Shown here: piece by piece, positions 43,477 through 52,413 of the stretch
Numbering within the stretch: the first letter of the stretch is position 1
Layout: every line of letters begins with the position of its first letter
Source: Streptomyces sp. SID12488
GTDB lineage: Bacteria > Actinomycetota > Actinomycetes > Streptomycetales > Streptomycetaceae
Assembly: GCF_010548275.1 (NCBI RefSeq)
Contig: NZ_JAAGLT010000021.1
Location: 1-64,000, forward strand
DNA length: 64,000 nucleotides
Direction of reading: 5' to 3'
The notes under the pieces: model-generated
What the model was told of the DNA's origin: nothing
What the model saw: only the letters and a program-made list of their open reading frames with translations
Databases searched by the model: none
Program-made: the position numbers and the translations under genes

Positions 43477-43510
43477 ACGGTCCGGCCCTCCCGCCGGAGG
43501 GCCGGACCGT
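43477..43510. terminator. bidirectional terminator between phosphatase and protease genes
   Basis: The arms acggtccggccctc and gagggccggaccgt surround a 6-base loop between two convergent genes. Confidence 0.85.
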
Positions 43511-43552
43511 GTCAGTGGCGGCCGGGACTACTGGTGTTTCCGGTGTCGCCGG

Positions 43553-45001
43553 TCAGTGGTTGTCGTTGTTCTCCAGGCCGGTTCCGTCGTCCGCGCCGTT
43601 GCCGGTCTGGTCGTCGACGCCGCCGAGCTCGTCGCCGCCGACCTCTTCACCGAGTCCGGCCTCTTCACCAGCACCGGCTTCCTCACCCGCACCGGCCGCT
43701 GCACCAGCACCGGCCTCTTCGCCCGCACCGGCTTCCTCACCCGCACCGGCCGCTGCACCAGCACCGGCTTCCTCGCCCGCACCGGCCTCATCGCCGGCGC
43801 CGACCTCTTCGCCCGCGCCAGCCGCTGCACCGGCACCGGCTTCCTCACCGGCACCGGCCTCTTCACCGGCGCCCGCGCCCGCGTCGGCCGCGCCGAGGGT
43901 CGCACCCACGGCCGCCAGGGCCGTGGTGACCGGCTGGAAGAAGGTCTCGCCGCCGACCGTGCAGTCGCCGCTGCCGCCGGAGGTGAGGCCGACCGCGCCG
44001 CCGTCCTGAGTGAACAGCGAGCCGCCGCTGTCGCCGGGCTCGGCGCAGACGTTGGTCTGGATGAGGCCGGTGACCGTGCCCTCGGGGTAGTTCACGGTGG
44101 CGTCGAGGCCGGTGACCTCGCCGTCGTTGAGGCCCGTCGTGGAGCCCATGCGGAAGACCTGCTGGCCGACCGCGGCCTCGGCGGCCTGGAGGATGTCGAC
44201 GGTCTGGCCGTTGCCGACGTCGACCGTGCTGGCCGCCACGGTCGCCGGGTCGTTGTACTTCACGAGTGCGAAGTCACCGTCGCCGGGGAAGGTGGCCGCC
44301 TCGACGGTGGCGATGGGTTCGCCGGTCTCCGAGTCCGACCACTCGGCCGCGGCCACACCGCAGTGACCGGCGGTCAGGAAGCCGGGCGTGCCGTCTCCGG
44401 TCACCACGTTGAAGCCGAGGGAGCAGCGGGCGCCGCCGGCGAAGATGGCGTCGCCACCCTCCACGAACGTCTTGAAGGCGCCCTCGGTCTTCTTGATGGT
44501 CGCCATGCCCGAGCCGAGGCTCTTGACGGTCGACTCGATCGTGTTCCAGTTGGCGCCCGTGACCGTGCTGTCCGCGGTGACCTGGATCTTGTTGGTGCGG
44601 GGGTCGAGGGCCCAGGCGGTGCCCGGGATCGTCGCCTTGGTCTTCAGCGTCTGCGCGCCGGCCTTCAGCTCGGCGATGCTGTTGTCCACCTCACGGACAG
44701 CGGCGCCGGCCTTCTTGGCCTGGATGACGACGTTGTTGTTGACGCCTTCGACCACGTTGACGATCAGCTGCTGCTTGTCGGCTTCGTAGTAGGAGCCCGC
44801 GAAGGCATCCCCGAGCAACTGCTGCAGCCGCGAGGCCAGGTCCGAGGCATCCGTCGCCTTCAGGGTCTTCGGAGCCGCGCCGTCCGCAGCGTCGGTCTGG
44901 GACGCCATGGCGTTGGGCAGCAGCAGTGCCGCCGCTCCGATCGCCGCGACACTGCCCACCGCTATCGCGGCCTTACGCTTCGGAACTCGCTTGTGACTCA
45001 A
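43553..45001 (-). CDS. secreted S1-family serine protease (streptogrisin/alpha-lytic type) with repetitive acidic tail
   Basis: 482 residues from TTG at 45001, which has aggagg 7 bases upstream. The open frame before it has no site. A signal peptide (KRKAAIAVGSVAAIGAAALL) is followed by an alpha-lytic-type pro-domain (about 35-165). The protease domain starts near DAIFAGGARCSLGF. The triad is His in LTAGHCG, Asp in GDGDFALVKY and Ser in EPGDSGGSLF, with Cys pairs as in streptogrisins. After the fold ends (TTALAAVGATLGA), about 100 residues of AGAGEE/AGAGAA hexads and an Asp/Asn-rich end follow. Such a tail is not part of ordinary streptogrisins; it may tether or solubilise the enzyme. Confidence 0.9.
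   Translation of the reverse strand: MSHKRVPKRKAAIAVGSVAAIGAAALLLPNAMASQTDAADGAAPKTLKATDASDLASRLQQLLGDAFAGSYYEADKQQLIVNVVEGVNNNVVIQAKKAGAAVREVDNSIAELKAGAQTLKTKATIPGTAWALDPRTNKIQVTADSTVTGANWNTIESTVKSLGSGMATIKKTEGAFKTFVEGGDAIFAGGARCSLGFNVVTGDGTPGFLTAGHCGVAAAEWSDSETGEPIATVEAATFPGDGDFALVKYNDPATVAASTVDVGNGQTVDILQAAEAAVGQQVFRMGSTTGLNDGEVTGLDATVNYPEGTVTGLIQTNVCAEPGDSGGSLFTQDGGAVGLTSGGSGDCTVGGETFFQPVTTALAAVGATLGAADAGAGAGEEAGAGEEAGAGAAAGAGEEVGAGDEAGAGEEAGAGAAAGAGEEAGAGEEAGAGAAAGAGEEAGAGEEAGLGEEVGGDELGGVDDQTGNGADDGTGLENNDNH
43640..43890. repeat. 18-bp tandem repeat coding for the AGAGEE/AGAGAA tail
   Basis: About 14 head-to-tail copies of an 18-bp unit (hexad A/G-A-G-x-x, with occasional V, D or L changes) within the 3' part of the protease gene. 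Higher-order units of 18-24 residues (EE, EE, AA) are visible, as in slipped-strand expansion. Confidence 0.8.
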
Positions 45002-46021
45002 CTTCTGACCTCCTGCGGGGCGGGGTCTTAGCCGCCGATCGTTCATCGGCGACCGACTGGGGCGCCTGGATGGCTGTAGGTACGGGCGGGTTGCTCGGGG
45101 CGTTCAAATTATTTGCCAACTCCCTTTGCGAAACAGCGAATCGGCCATTGCCATGGCCTGACCGACGACTGCCGGGAACAACGGCACATATGACGATGAC
45201 GCCCACCGAAGCGGACAAGATCCTTTTCCCCGACTTCGCACCCCGGGCGCCCGGCCCCGGCCCGTCGGCCGAGGAACCGCGCGAGCACCGCACAGCGCCG
45301 CGAATTCCCTGGTCGACACAGTGGCGGGGCAGACGTCGACGGCTGCCGCCGGCACCCTCGGGCGTGATCCCGGCGTCGGCTGCACGGAGAGCCTTCGCCC
45401 CCTTGGCGACGGGCCTGCGGTCCACGAAATTCCCGTGCCGGGTGACCGGATCCGATGTCCCGATCGAGGCGACCCCTGCGGCCCGCGCAAGCACGGTGCG
45501 CCTGCTCGCGAATCGACTTCACGCACAGGACATGCACAGAAAGGCACTTTCTGTAATCGACTCATGGCGTTGTGTCGGTCAATCCGTTGCGAATCCCGGC
45601 TTCAGGGAATCTGCACAGCGAATACGCAGCCAGGTCACCGCATACGACGGTTCCGCACATCCGCTCGTCACACACCACGCCTTTGGTGGCGGAATGTTCG
45701 GTTCCGCCGTGTACCGGTGACCGACGCTCCCGCCCGACCGCAAGAGTCGAAGTGCACCGAAGCCGTGCGGCATGTGAAGAAGTCGCCGCCAAGGCGTGCG
45801 CGCACCCTCACCGTGTGGGGCTCGGGGTCTCAATTGCCCTGGTGAGGCGGTCGGTTGATTGGAAGCGCGCTGCGGGGGCGTGCTTTGATCCATCGCATCG
45901 CAGGGCCTGCCGAGGTTCCGGAAACGAGCCTGGGTCGCCCTGCGGTCGCGGCCGTCGTCTGCCCCACCAGAGAGGGCCGCTCTCCCCCTTGTGAAATCCC
46001 CATATGAAGGGAAGTTCCATC
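45002..46021. other. long intergenic region, no supported gene
   Basis: About 1 kb separates the protease and the bacteriocin precursor. Open frames such as 45190-45720 (plus) and 45579-45893 (minus) lack ribosome sites and recognisable content. GC is locally lower near 45100 and 45540-45720 (e.g. gttcaaattatttgcc). It probably carries promoters for both genes and decayed sequence. Confidence 0.5.
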
Positions 46022-46240
46022 ATGAACTCCACCCCCCAGGTTGAGACCGCCGAGCTGTCGGACGCCGCCCTCGACGCCGTCTCCGGCGGTCTGTCCCTGA
46101 ACGCCGTCGGCACCGTCACGAACCTGGTGGACAGCGCTGCCCCCGGCGTGCTTCCGCTGGTCGGCACGGTCACCGGCACGGTCGAGGGCCTCACCGGCCT
46201 GAACACCGGTGCGGTCACCGGCCTGGTCGCCGGTCTCTGA
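46022..46240 (+). CDS. double-glycine-leader peptide precursor (bacteriocin-like)
   Basis: 72 residues from ATG at 46022 (aagggaag 8 bases upstream; the in-frame ATG at 46004 overlaps that site). A 23-residue leader (VETAELSDAALDAVSGG at its end) has the typical L-S-x-x-x-L-x-x-V-x-GG pattern for C39 peptidase cleavage. The 49-residue core is hydrophobic and has no Cys; it is made of Gly, Val, Thr, Leu and Asn with repeats such as VGTVTN, VGTVTGTVEG and LTGLNTGAVTG. No lanthionine, cyclodehydratase or radical-SAM gene is adjacent, so it may be exported unmodified. The following three genes encode a matching export machine. Activity is inferred. Confidence 0.85.
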   Translation: MNSTPQVETAELSDAALDAVSGGLSLNAVGTVTNLVDSAAPGVLPLVGTVTGTVEGLTGLNTGAVTGLVAGL

Positions 46241-46258
46241 TCGACGCCTTGCGCCGCT

Positions 46259-46291
46259 GAGTCCCGGAACCGCTTCCCGGTTCCGGGACTC
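46259..46291 (+). terminator. attenuator hairpin between precursor and export genes
   Basis: Perfect 13-bp arms gagtcccggaacc and ggttccgggactc with a 7-base loop, 18 bases after the precursor stop. No T-run follows, so partial readthrough into the export genes is likely. Confidence 0.8.
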
Positions 46292-46413
46292 TCGGGTGCC
46301 TGGGCGCTCCGCCGGCCATGCGGTTCGTCTGCCTCGGGCCGGTGAAGTCCGGTGCGCTCGGACCAGCCGGCTCACCGCCGGTATTCATCCGCTCGCAGGT
46401 GAGGGAAAGTCCC

Positions 46414-47220
46414 GTGCAGTTCCGCCAACAGGCCCTCGCCAAGCTCCAGTCGGCCGAGGAGCTGGACCTTCCGGTGCGTTTCGCGCGTCCCCAGGGCTGG
46501 CTGGTCCTTTCCGTCACGGTCGTGGTCATGGCCGCCGCGTCGGTGTGGGCGGTCACGGGGTCCGTCTCGTCCACGGTCAGCGCGCCCGCCATCCTCACGC
46601 ACGGGGAGGGCAGTTACGTCCTGCAGAGCCCCGTCTCCGGACAGATCACCGCGGTCCTCGCAGAGGAAGGGGCCCGGCTGCCCGCCAACTCCCCTGTGCT
46701 GAAGGTCCGTACGGCCTCCGGGGAGTCGGTCGTCCGCTCGGTCGCCGCGGGCCGGCTCACCGCGCTCGCCGCCACGATCGGCCAGATCGTCGGTACGGGC
46801 ACGAACATCGCGGCCATCGAGAAGGTCACCCGCGCGAGCGACCCGCTGTACGCGACGCTTTACGTCGCGGCCGAGAGCGCAGCCACGATTCCCGCGAACG
46901 CAGCCGTCGACCTGACCGTGCAGACCGCGCCCACCCAGCAGTACGGGGTGCTGCGCGGCCATGTGCGGTCGGTGGACCGGGCCGCCCAGACCGAGCAGCA
47001 GATCGGCGCGTTCCTCGGTGACAGCCAGCTGGGCGAGCAGTTCACCAGGAAGGGCCGCCCTGTCGCCGTGCTGGTGAGACTGGACAAGTCGTCGGCGACG
47101 AAGAGCGGTTACAAGTGGTCCTCTGCCGAGGGGCCGCCGTTCGCGCTCACCTCCATGACCCTGGCCTCGGGCTCGATCCGGCTGGCGGACCAGCGTCCCG
47201 TCGATTGGCTGCTGCCGTGA
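46414..47220 (+). CDS. HlyD-like membrane fusion protein of the peptide exporter
   Basis: 268 residues from GTG at 46414, after gagggaaag. One N-terminal membrane anchor (GWLVLSVTVVVMAAASVWAV, about residues 30-50) is followed by a biotinyl-lipoyl-like hybrid motif (GSYVLQSPVSGQITAVLAEE) and a beta-barrel domain. The coiled-coil hairpin of Gram-negative HlyD is missing, as is usual in actinobacterial NHLP adaptors. It probably forms the outer part of the exporter with the two ABC proteins. Its stop overlaps the start of the next gene (GTGA). Confidence 0.85.
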   Translation: MQFRQQALAKLQSAEELDLPVRFARPQGWLVLSVTVVVMAAASVWAVTGSVSSTVSAPAILTHGEGSYVLQSPVSGQITAVLAEEGARLPANSPVLKVRTASGESVVRSVAAGRLTALAATIGQIVGTGTNIAAIEKVTRASDPLYATLYVAAESAATIPANAAVDLTVQTAPTQQYGVLRGHVRSVDRAAQTEQQIGAFLGDSQLGEQFTRKGRPVAVLVRLDKSSATKSGYKWSSAEGPPFALTSMTLASGSIRLADQRPVDWLLP

Positions 47221-49442
47221 GTGCCTCACCGAACTCCCGGACCAGGCGCCGCTCGGCCCCGCCCCGCCGCACGGTTCCGAAGGGCAGCGGCAAGTCCGTG
47301 CGCACGCCGACGGTTCTCCAGATGGAGGCCGTCGAGTGCGGCGCGGCCTCGCTCGCCATGGTCCTCGCCCACTACGGACGGCACATCCCCCTGGAGGAGC
47401 TGCGCATCGCCTGCGGTGTCTCGCGGGACGGCTCGCGCGCCAGCAACCTCCTGAAGGCGGCCCGGAGTTACGGGCTGACGGCCAAGGGCATGCAGATGGA
47501 CACGGCAGCGCTCGCCGAGGTGAACGCGCCCGCGATCCTGTTCTGGGAGTTCAACCACTACGTAGTCCTCGACGGCATGGGTCGCCGCCTCGGCAGGCGC
47601 GGGGTGTACGTCAACGACCCCGGCAAGGGGCGCCGGTTCGTGCCGATGGAGGACTTCGACTCCAGTTTCACCGGTGTCGTCCTCGTCATGGAGCCGGGCC
47701 CCGACTTCGTGCGGGGCGGGCGCAAGCCGGGCGTCCTGGGTGCCATGCCTGCCCGGCTGCGCGGCACTTCGGGCACGATGCCCGCCGCGATCCTGGCGAG
47801 TCTGCTGCTGGTGGCGGTGGGCGCCGCGATGCCCGCGCTCAGCCGCACCTACATCGACACGTTCCTGATCGGCGGGCAGACCTCGATGCTGGAGGTGCTG
47901 TTCGCGTCGATGGGCGCGTGCGTGGCGCTGACGCTCGTACTGACCTGGCTGCAACAGGCGAACCTCCTGCACGGCCGCATCATCTCCTCGACCCTGAGCA
48001 GCGCCCGCTTCCTGCGCCATCTGCTGCGTCTCCCGGTCACCTTCTTCTCGCAGCGCAGCCCTGCCGACCTGGTCCAGCGCCTCCAGTCGAACGACGCGGT
48101 GTCCGAGACACTGGCCCGCGACCTCGCGGCGGCGGGCGTCGACGCGATCGTCGTGGTGCTGTACGCCGTGCTCCTGTACACGTACGACCCGCAACTCACC
48201 GCCGTCGGGATCGGCGTGGCGCTGCTCAACATCGTGGCCATGCGGGTGGTGATCCGGCTGCGCGCGACCCGTACCGCGAAACTGCGCGCGGACAACGCCC
48301 GGTTGACCAACACCGCTTACTCCGGGCTCCAGTTGATCGAGACGATGAAGGCGACCGGCGGCGAGGAGGGCTACTTCCGCAAGTGGGCCGGGCAGCACGC
48401 GACCACGCTGGAGGAACAGCAGCGACTCGGCGTGCCGAGCGCCTGGCTGGGGGTGGTCGCGCCGACGCTGGCGACGCTGAACAGCGCGCTGATCCTGTGG
48501 ATCGGCGGGATGCGGGCCGTCGAGGGCCATATGTCCGTGGGCCTGCTGGTGGCCTTCCAGGCCCTGGTCGTGCGGTTCACCGCACCCCTGACCCGGCTCA
48601 ACGGGGTGGCGGGCCGCATCCAGGACTTCGCGGCGGACGTGGCCCGGCTCAAGGACGTCGAGAACTTCCAGGCAGACCCCCTGTACGCCCGCCCGGGCGG
48701 GGGCGGCGATTCGACGCGCCGCCTGCATGGCCACGTAGAACTCCAGAACATCACCTTCGGCTACAGCCCCCTCGACAAACCCCTGCTCTCCGGCTTCGAC
48801 CTGACCGTCGGTCCGGGTCAGCAGGTGGCGCTGGTGGGTGGCTCCGGCAGCGGCAAGTCGACTGTCTCCAGGCTGATTTCGGGCCTGTACGCGCCCTGGG
48901 AGGGCGTCATCCGGATCGACGGGCAGCGCCTGGAGGACATTCCGCGCGGCGCGCTGGCGGCCTCGGTCTCCTTCGTCGACCAGGACGTGTTCCTCTTCGA
49001 GGGCAGTGTGCGTGACAACGTGGCACTGTGGGACCCGTCGATCCCGGACGAGTCGGTGGTGGCGGCCCTTGAGGACGCGGCGCTGTACGACGTCATCACG
49101 CGTCGGCCGGGCGGTATCCACAGCCGGGTCGAGCAGGACGGGCGGAACTTCTCCGGCGGACAGCGCCAACGTCTGGAGATCGCGCGGGCGTTGGTGCGCG
49201 ACCCCAGCATTCTCGTCCTCGACGAGGTGACCAGCGCGCTGGACGCGGAGACCGAGCAGACCGTGATCGACAACCTGCGCAAGCGCGGCTGCGCCTGCGT
49301 GGTGATCGCCCACCGGCTCTCCACCGTGCGCGACAGCGACGAGATCGTCGTACTCCAGCACGGCACGATCGTGGAACGCGGGCGGCACGACGCCCTGGTG
49401 GCGGCCGGTGGCGCGTACGCCGAGCTGATCAGGGAGCGATGA
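47217..49442 (+). CDS. NHLP-type peptidase/permease/ATPase ABC exporter
   Basis: 741 residues from GTG at 47217. The N-terminal C39 peptidase (about 30-150) has Cys41 in AVECGAASLAMVLAHYG, His114 in EFNHYVVLDG and Asp134 in YVNDPGKG, a full Cys-His-Asp triad for cutting after Gly-Gly. Six membrane helices follow (about 180-460), then the ATPase with Walker A GGSGSGKST, signature FSGGQRQRLEIA, Walker B ILVLDEVTSALD and H-loop VIAHRLST. It cleaves the leader of the 46022 precursor during export. The next gene starts one base after the stop. Confidence 0.93.
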   Translation: MSASPNSRTRRRSAPPRRTVPKGSGKSVRTPTVLQMEAVECGAASLAMVLAHYGRHIPLEELRIACGVSRDGSRASNLLKAARSYGLTAKGMQMDTAALAEVNAPAILFWEFNHYVVLDGMGRRLGRRGVYVNDPGKGRRFVPMEDFDSSFTGVVLVMEPGPDFVRGGRKPGVLGAMPARLRGTSGTMPAAILASLLLVAVGAAMPALSRTYIDTFLIGGQTSMLEVLFASMGACVALTLVLTWLQQANLLHGRIISSTLSSARFLRHLLRLPVTFFSQRSPADLVQRLQSNDAVSETLARDLAAAGVDAIVVVLYAVLLYTYDPQLTAVGIGVALLNIVAMRVVIRLRATRTAKLRADNARLTNTAYSGLQLIETMKATGGEEGYFRKWAGQHATTLEEQQRLGVPSAWLGVVAPTLATLNSALILWIGGMRAVEGHMSVGLLVAFQALVVRFTAPLTRLNGVAGRIQDFAADVARLKDVENFQADPLYARPGGGGDSTRRLHGHVELQNITFGYSPLDKPLLSGFDLTVGPGQQVALVGGSGSGKSTVSRLISGLYAPWEGVIRIDGQRLEDIPRGALAASVSFVDQDVFLFEGSVRDNVALWDPSIPDESVVAALEDAALYDVITRRPGGIHSRVEQDGRNFSGGQRQRLEIARALVRDPSILVLDEVTSALDAETEQTVIDNLRKRGCACVVIAHRLSTVRDSDEIVVLQHGTIVERGRHDALVAAGGAYAELIRER

Positions 49443-49443
49443 G

Positions 49444-52266
49444 ATGAGAGCCGTCCACCAAGGCGATGCCGATGTCGTCCTTGCCGCGCTCGGGCAGATG
49501 GGGACGCGTTTCGACCTGTCCGGGCAGGGCCGCCTCGACCTCGAAGGTCCGCAGGTGCTGTGGCTGGTCGCGTCCGGCGCGCTCGACCTGTACGCGGTCG
49601 ACGCCGTGGAGCAGGGCCAGTGGCACCACATCGGCCGGCTGGAGGCGGGCGCCCTGCTGCTCGGCCCGGTCACCGGCCCGGAACACACCCTGGTCGCCCG
49701 CCCGGTGCGCGACTGCGTGGTGCACCGCATCGGCCTGCGCGAGCTGTACCGGTCGCCGGGCACGGAGACCTGGTCGTACGACGAGTACGGCAACGCCCAG
49801 TACGTGCCCCCGGCGACCAGCCCGCTGGAGTACGCCCTCGCCCTGGGCGTCGGACGAGGCCTGTCCGTCCTCTTCCAGGCACCGATGGCCTCCGAGCGGG
49901 CCGCCGCGCCGACCGACGACGATGTGTTCTGGATGCAGGTCCCGCCGGGCAGCGTGCGGTACGGATCGCTGTACGGCGCGGAGGCCGCCGCCGATCTGCT
50001 GATGGACCCCGGGGTCTGGCAGGGCATGGTCGACCAGCAGCACCGGCTGCTCGCGACCCTCGACCGGTGGATCGAGCAGCTGGAACGCGGCCACGAGACC
50101 CGTACGGCGGCCGGTATCAAGGCGGGCGAGGCCGTCCGTGCCCAGGCCGACCGGACGCTGCTGGCCTCGATCGGCAGGCCCTCGGCGAAGCGCACGACCG
50201 CCGCCGACGCCGATGCCACGTACGCGGCCTGCGAGCTCGTCGCCGAGGCAGCCGGGATCACACTCGCCGAGCCCGCGCGGAGCGGCACCGAGAGCGACCG
50301 GCTCGACCCGGTCGAACGGATCGCGCTCGCCTCCCGCGTCCGCACCAGGGCTGTCCGGCTCGACGGCCGCTGGTGGCATGACAACGTCGGCCCGCTGATC
50401 GGTCACCGCACTCTGTCGGGCTCACCGGTCGCGCTGCTGTGGCGACGCGGCGGCTATGTGGCCCTGCAGCCGTCGTCGGGACGCGAGACACCGGTGGAGA
50501 AGGCGAACGCCGCAGAGTTCGAGGAGCGGGCGGTGATGTTCTACCGCCCGCTGCCCGAACGCGGAATGAGCCCGCTGCGACTGCTCCGGTTCAGCATGGG
50601 CGGCAGCCGGGGCGATGTGGTGAACCTGCTGCTGAGCAGCCTCGTGACGATCGCCATCGGCGCGCTGGTGCCTGTCGCCACCGGCAGGGTGCTCGGCGAG
50701 TTCGTGCCGAGGGCGCAGACCACGCTGATCGTCCAGTTCTGTCTGGCCGTGATGATCAGCAGCGTGGTGGCGGCGGCCTTCACACTCATGCAGAACCTCA
50801 CCCTGCTCCGGATGGAGGGCCGGATCGAGGCGACTCTCCAACCGGCCGTCTGGGACCGGCTGTTGCGACTGCCGACCAAGTTCTTCACCGAGCGCTCGAC
50901 CGGTGAGCTGGCCAGTGCGGCGATGGGTATCAGCGCGATTCGCAAGCTGCTGGCGGGAGTTGCTCCGGTCGTCACGCAGTCGGTCACGGTCGCGGCGATG
51001 AATCTGGGCCTGCTCCTCTGGTACAGCGTGCCGATGGCGCTGGCGGCGGTCGGCATGCTGGTGGTGATCGCCACCGTGTTCCTGGGGCTCGGGCTGTGGC
51101 AGGTGCGCTGGCAGCGGCGGCTGATCACGCTCTCCAACAAGCTGAACAACCAGGCCTTCCAGACCCTGCGCGGCCTGCCCAAGCTGCGGGTCGCGGCGGC
51201 CGAGAACTACGCGTACGCGGCCTGGGCGGGCGAGTTCGCGCGCAGCCGTGAGTTGCAGCAGAAGGTCGGCCGCATCAGGAACCTCACGACCGTGCTGGGC
51301 GCGGTGTACCTGCCGGTCTGCACCCTGCTCATGTTCATGCTGCTCGCGGGTCCGGCGCGCGGAGAGATGTCAGCGGCGGCCTTCCTCACCTTCAACACCT
51401 CGGTGACGATGCTGCTGACCTCGGTCACCCAGCTGACCGGCGCCTTCGTCTCCGGCGTGGCCGCGCTCCCGCTGTACGAGGAGATCAAGCCGGTACTGGA
51501 GGCGACCCCGGAGGTACGTGTCGCGAGCACCCGGCCGGGTGTGCTGACCGGCGCGATCGAGGCCCGCCGGCTCTCCTTCCGTTATACGGACGACGGCCCA
51601 CTCGTCCTGGACGACGTGTCCTTCCAGGTCCGGGCGGGCGAGTTCGTGGCGGTCGTCGGCCCCAGCGGCTGCGGCAAGTCGACGCTGCTGCGCCTGCTGA
51701 TCGGCTTCGACAAGCCGGTCTCGGGCAGTGTGCTGTACGACGGCCAGGACCTGGGCGCGCTCGACCAGTCGGCCGTACGCCGCCAGTGCGGTGTCGTCCT
51801 CCAGCATGCCCAGCCGATGACGGGTTCGATCCTGGACGTCATCTGCGGCACCGAGCCGTACACGCCGGAGGAGGCGATGGCCGCCGCCGGGATGGCGGGC
51901 CTCGCCGAGGACATCAAGCGGATGCCGATGGGCCTGCACACCATCGTCCAGGGCAGCGGCGCGATCTCGGGCGGCCAGCGACAGCGGCTGATGATCGCGC
52001 AGGCACTGATCCGCAGGCCGCGCATCCTCTTCTTCGACGAGGCGACCAGCGCCCTGGACAACGAGACCCAGCGCACGGTCATCGAGAGCACCCGCGCGCT
52101 GAACGCCACCCGCATCGTGATCGCCCACCGTCTGTCCACGGTGCTGGACGCGGACCGGGTGATCGTGATGGAGGACGGCAAGGTGGCCCAGCAAGGGCCC
52201 CCGGCCCAGCTGCTGGCGGACACGGGCGGACGGCTGCACGAACTGGTGCGACGGCAGCTGGCGTAG
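49444..52266 (+). CDS. NHLP-type permease/ATPase ABC exporter with N-terminal sensor domain
   Basis: 940 residues from ATG at 49444. About 400 residues precede the transporter core. Residues 15-120 resemble a cyclic-nucleotide-binding-like beta barrel (WLVASGALDLYAVDAVEQGQ). Six membrane helices follow (about 395-690). The ATPase has Walker A GPSGCGKST, signature ISGGQRQRLMIA, Walker B ILFFDEATSALD and H-loop VIAHRLST. It lacks the C39 domain, as is normal for the second ABC gene of NHLP systems. It is thought to form a heteromer with the peptidase-bearing transporter. The ligand of the N-terminal domain is unknown. Confidence 0.92.
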   Translation: MRAVHQGDADVVLAALGQMGTRFDLSGQGRLDLEGPQVLWLVASGALDLYAVDAVEQGQWHHIGRLEAGALLLGPVTGPEHTLVARPVRDCVVHRIGLRELYRSPGTETWSYDEYGNAQYVPPATSPLEYALALGVGRGLSVLFQAPMASERAAAPTDDDVFWMQVPPGSVRYGSLYGAEAAADLLMDPGVWQGMVDQQHRLLATLDRWIEQLERGHETRTAAGIKAGEAVRAQADRTLLASIGRPSAKRTTAADADATYAACELVAEAAGITLAEPARSGTESDRLDPVERIALASRVRTRAVRLDGRWWHDNVGPLIGHRTLSGSPVALLWRRGGYVALQPSSGRETPVEKANAAEFEERAVMFYRPLPERGMSPLRLLRFSMGGSRGDVVNLLLSSLVTIAIGALVPVATGRVLGEFVPRAQTTLIVQFCLAVMISSVVAAAFTLMQNLTLLRMEGRIEATLQPAVWDRLLRLPTKFFTERSTGELASAAMGISAIRKLLAGVAPVVTQSVTVAAMNLGLLLWYSVPMALAAVGMLVVIATVFLGLGLWQVRWQRRLITLSNKLNNQAFQTLRGLPKLRVAAAENYAYAAWAGEFARSRELQQKVGRIRNLTTVLGAVYLPVCTLLMFMLLAGPARGEMSAAAFLTFNTSVTMLLTSVTQLTGAFVSGVAALPLYEEIKPVLEATPEVRVASTRPGVLTGAIEARRLSFRYTDDGPLVLDDVSFQVRAGEFVAVVGPSGCGKSTLLRLLIGFDKPVSGSVLYDGQDLGALDQSAVRRQCGVVLQHAQPMTGSILDVICGTEPYTPEEAMAAAGMAGLAEDIKRMPMGLHTIVQGSGAISGGQRQRLMIAQALIRRPRILFFDEATSALDNETQRTVIESTRALNATRIVIAHRLSTVLDADRVIVMEDGKVAQQGPPAQLLADTGGRLHELVRRQLA

Positions 52267-52315
52267 GCGGAGCAGGCCCTCCGGAACACCGGCGGGGCGA
52301 CAGACATCCCCCTAA

Positions 52316-52363
52316 CGATACTTTCCCGTATCGATACTTTGCCGTTTCGATACTTTGCCGTTT
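52316..52363. repeat. three tandem 16-bp repeats upstream of the drug exporter
   Basis: Three copies of cgatactttgccgttt lie head to tail; the first has cccgtat at its end, the other two are identical. A fourth partial copy (cgatg) follows. The AT-rich content stands out here. The repeats may be binding sites for a regulator or part of the promoter. Confidence 0.75.
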
Positions 52364-52398
52364 CGATGAAAATGGTCTAATCTCAAAAGGCCGAGAGT

Positions 52399-52413
52399 AC
52401 GAAACCGTTTCGT
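52399..52413. promoter_or_regulatory. palindromic operator upstream of the drug exporter
   Basis: The sequence acgaaac-c-gtttcgt is a perfect palindrome with 7-bp arms, about 90 bases before the exporter start. This is the size and form of a TetR- or MarR-type operator. No regulator gene is adjacent. Confidence 0.6.

Noticed and set aside
43640..43890. CRISPR array because of regular repeats
   Set aside because: Repeats are contiguous 18-bp coding units without spacers, in frame with the protease gene.
43556..45031. 491-residue plus-strand open frame over the protease gene
   Set aside because: It is the mirror of the S1 protease in a high-GC frame; the minus-strand gene has signal peptide, triad and ribosome site.
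45190..45720. Possible CDS starting MTMTPTEADKILFPDF
   Set aside because: No ribosome site and no family resemblance; composition drifts to Arg/Pro-rich shadow coding. Left as unassigned intergenic DNA.
52316..52363. CRISPR-like repeats upstream of the MFS gene
   Set aside because: Only three direct 16-bp copies without spacers and no cas genes; they read as regulatory repeats.
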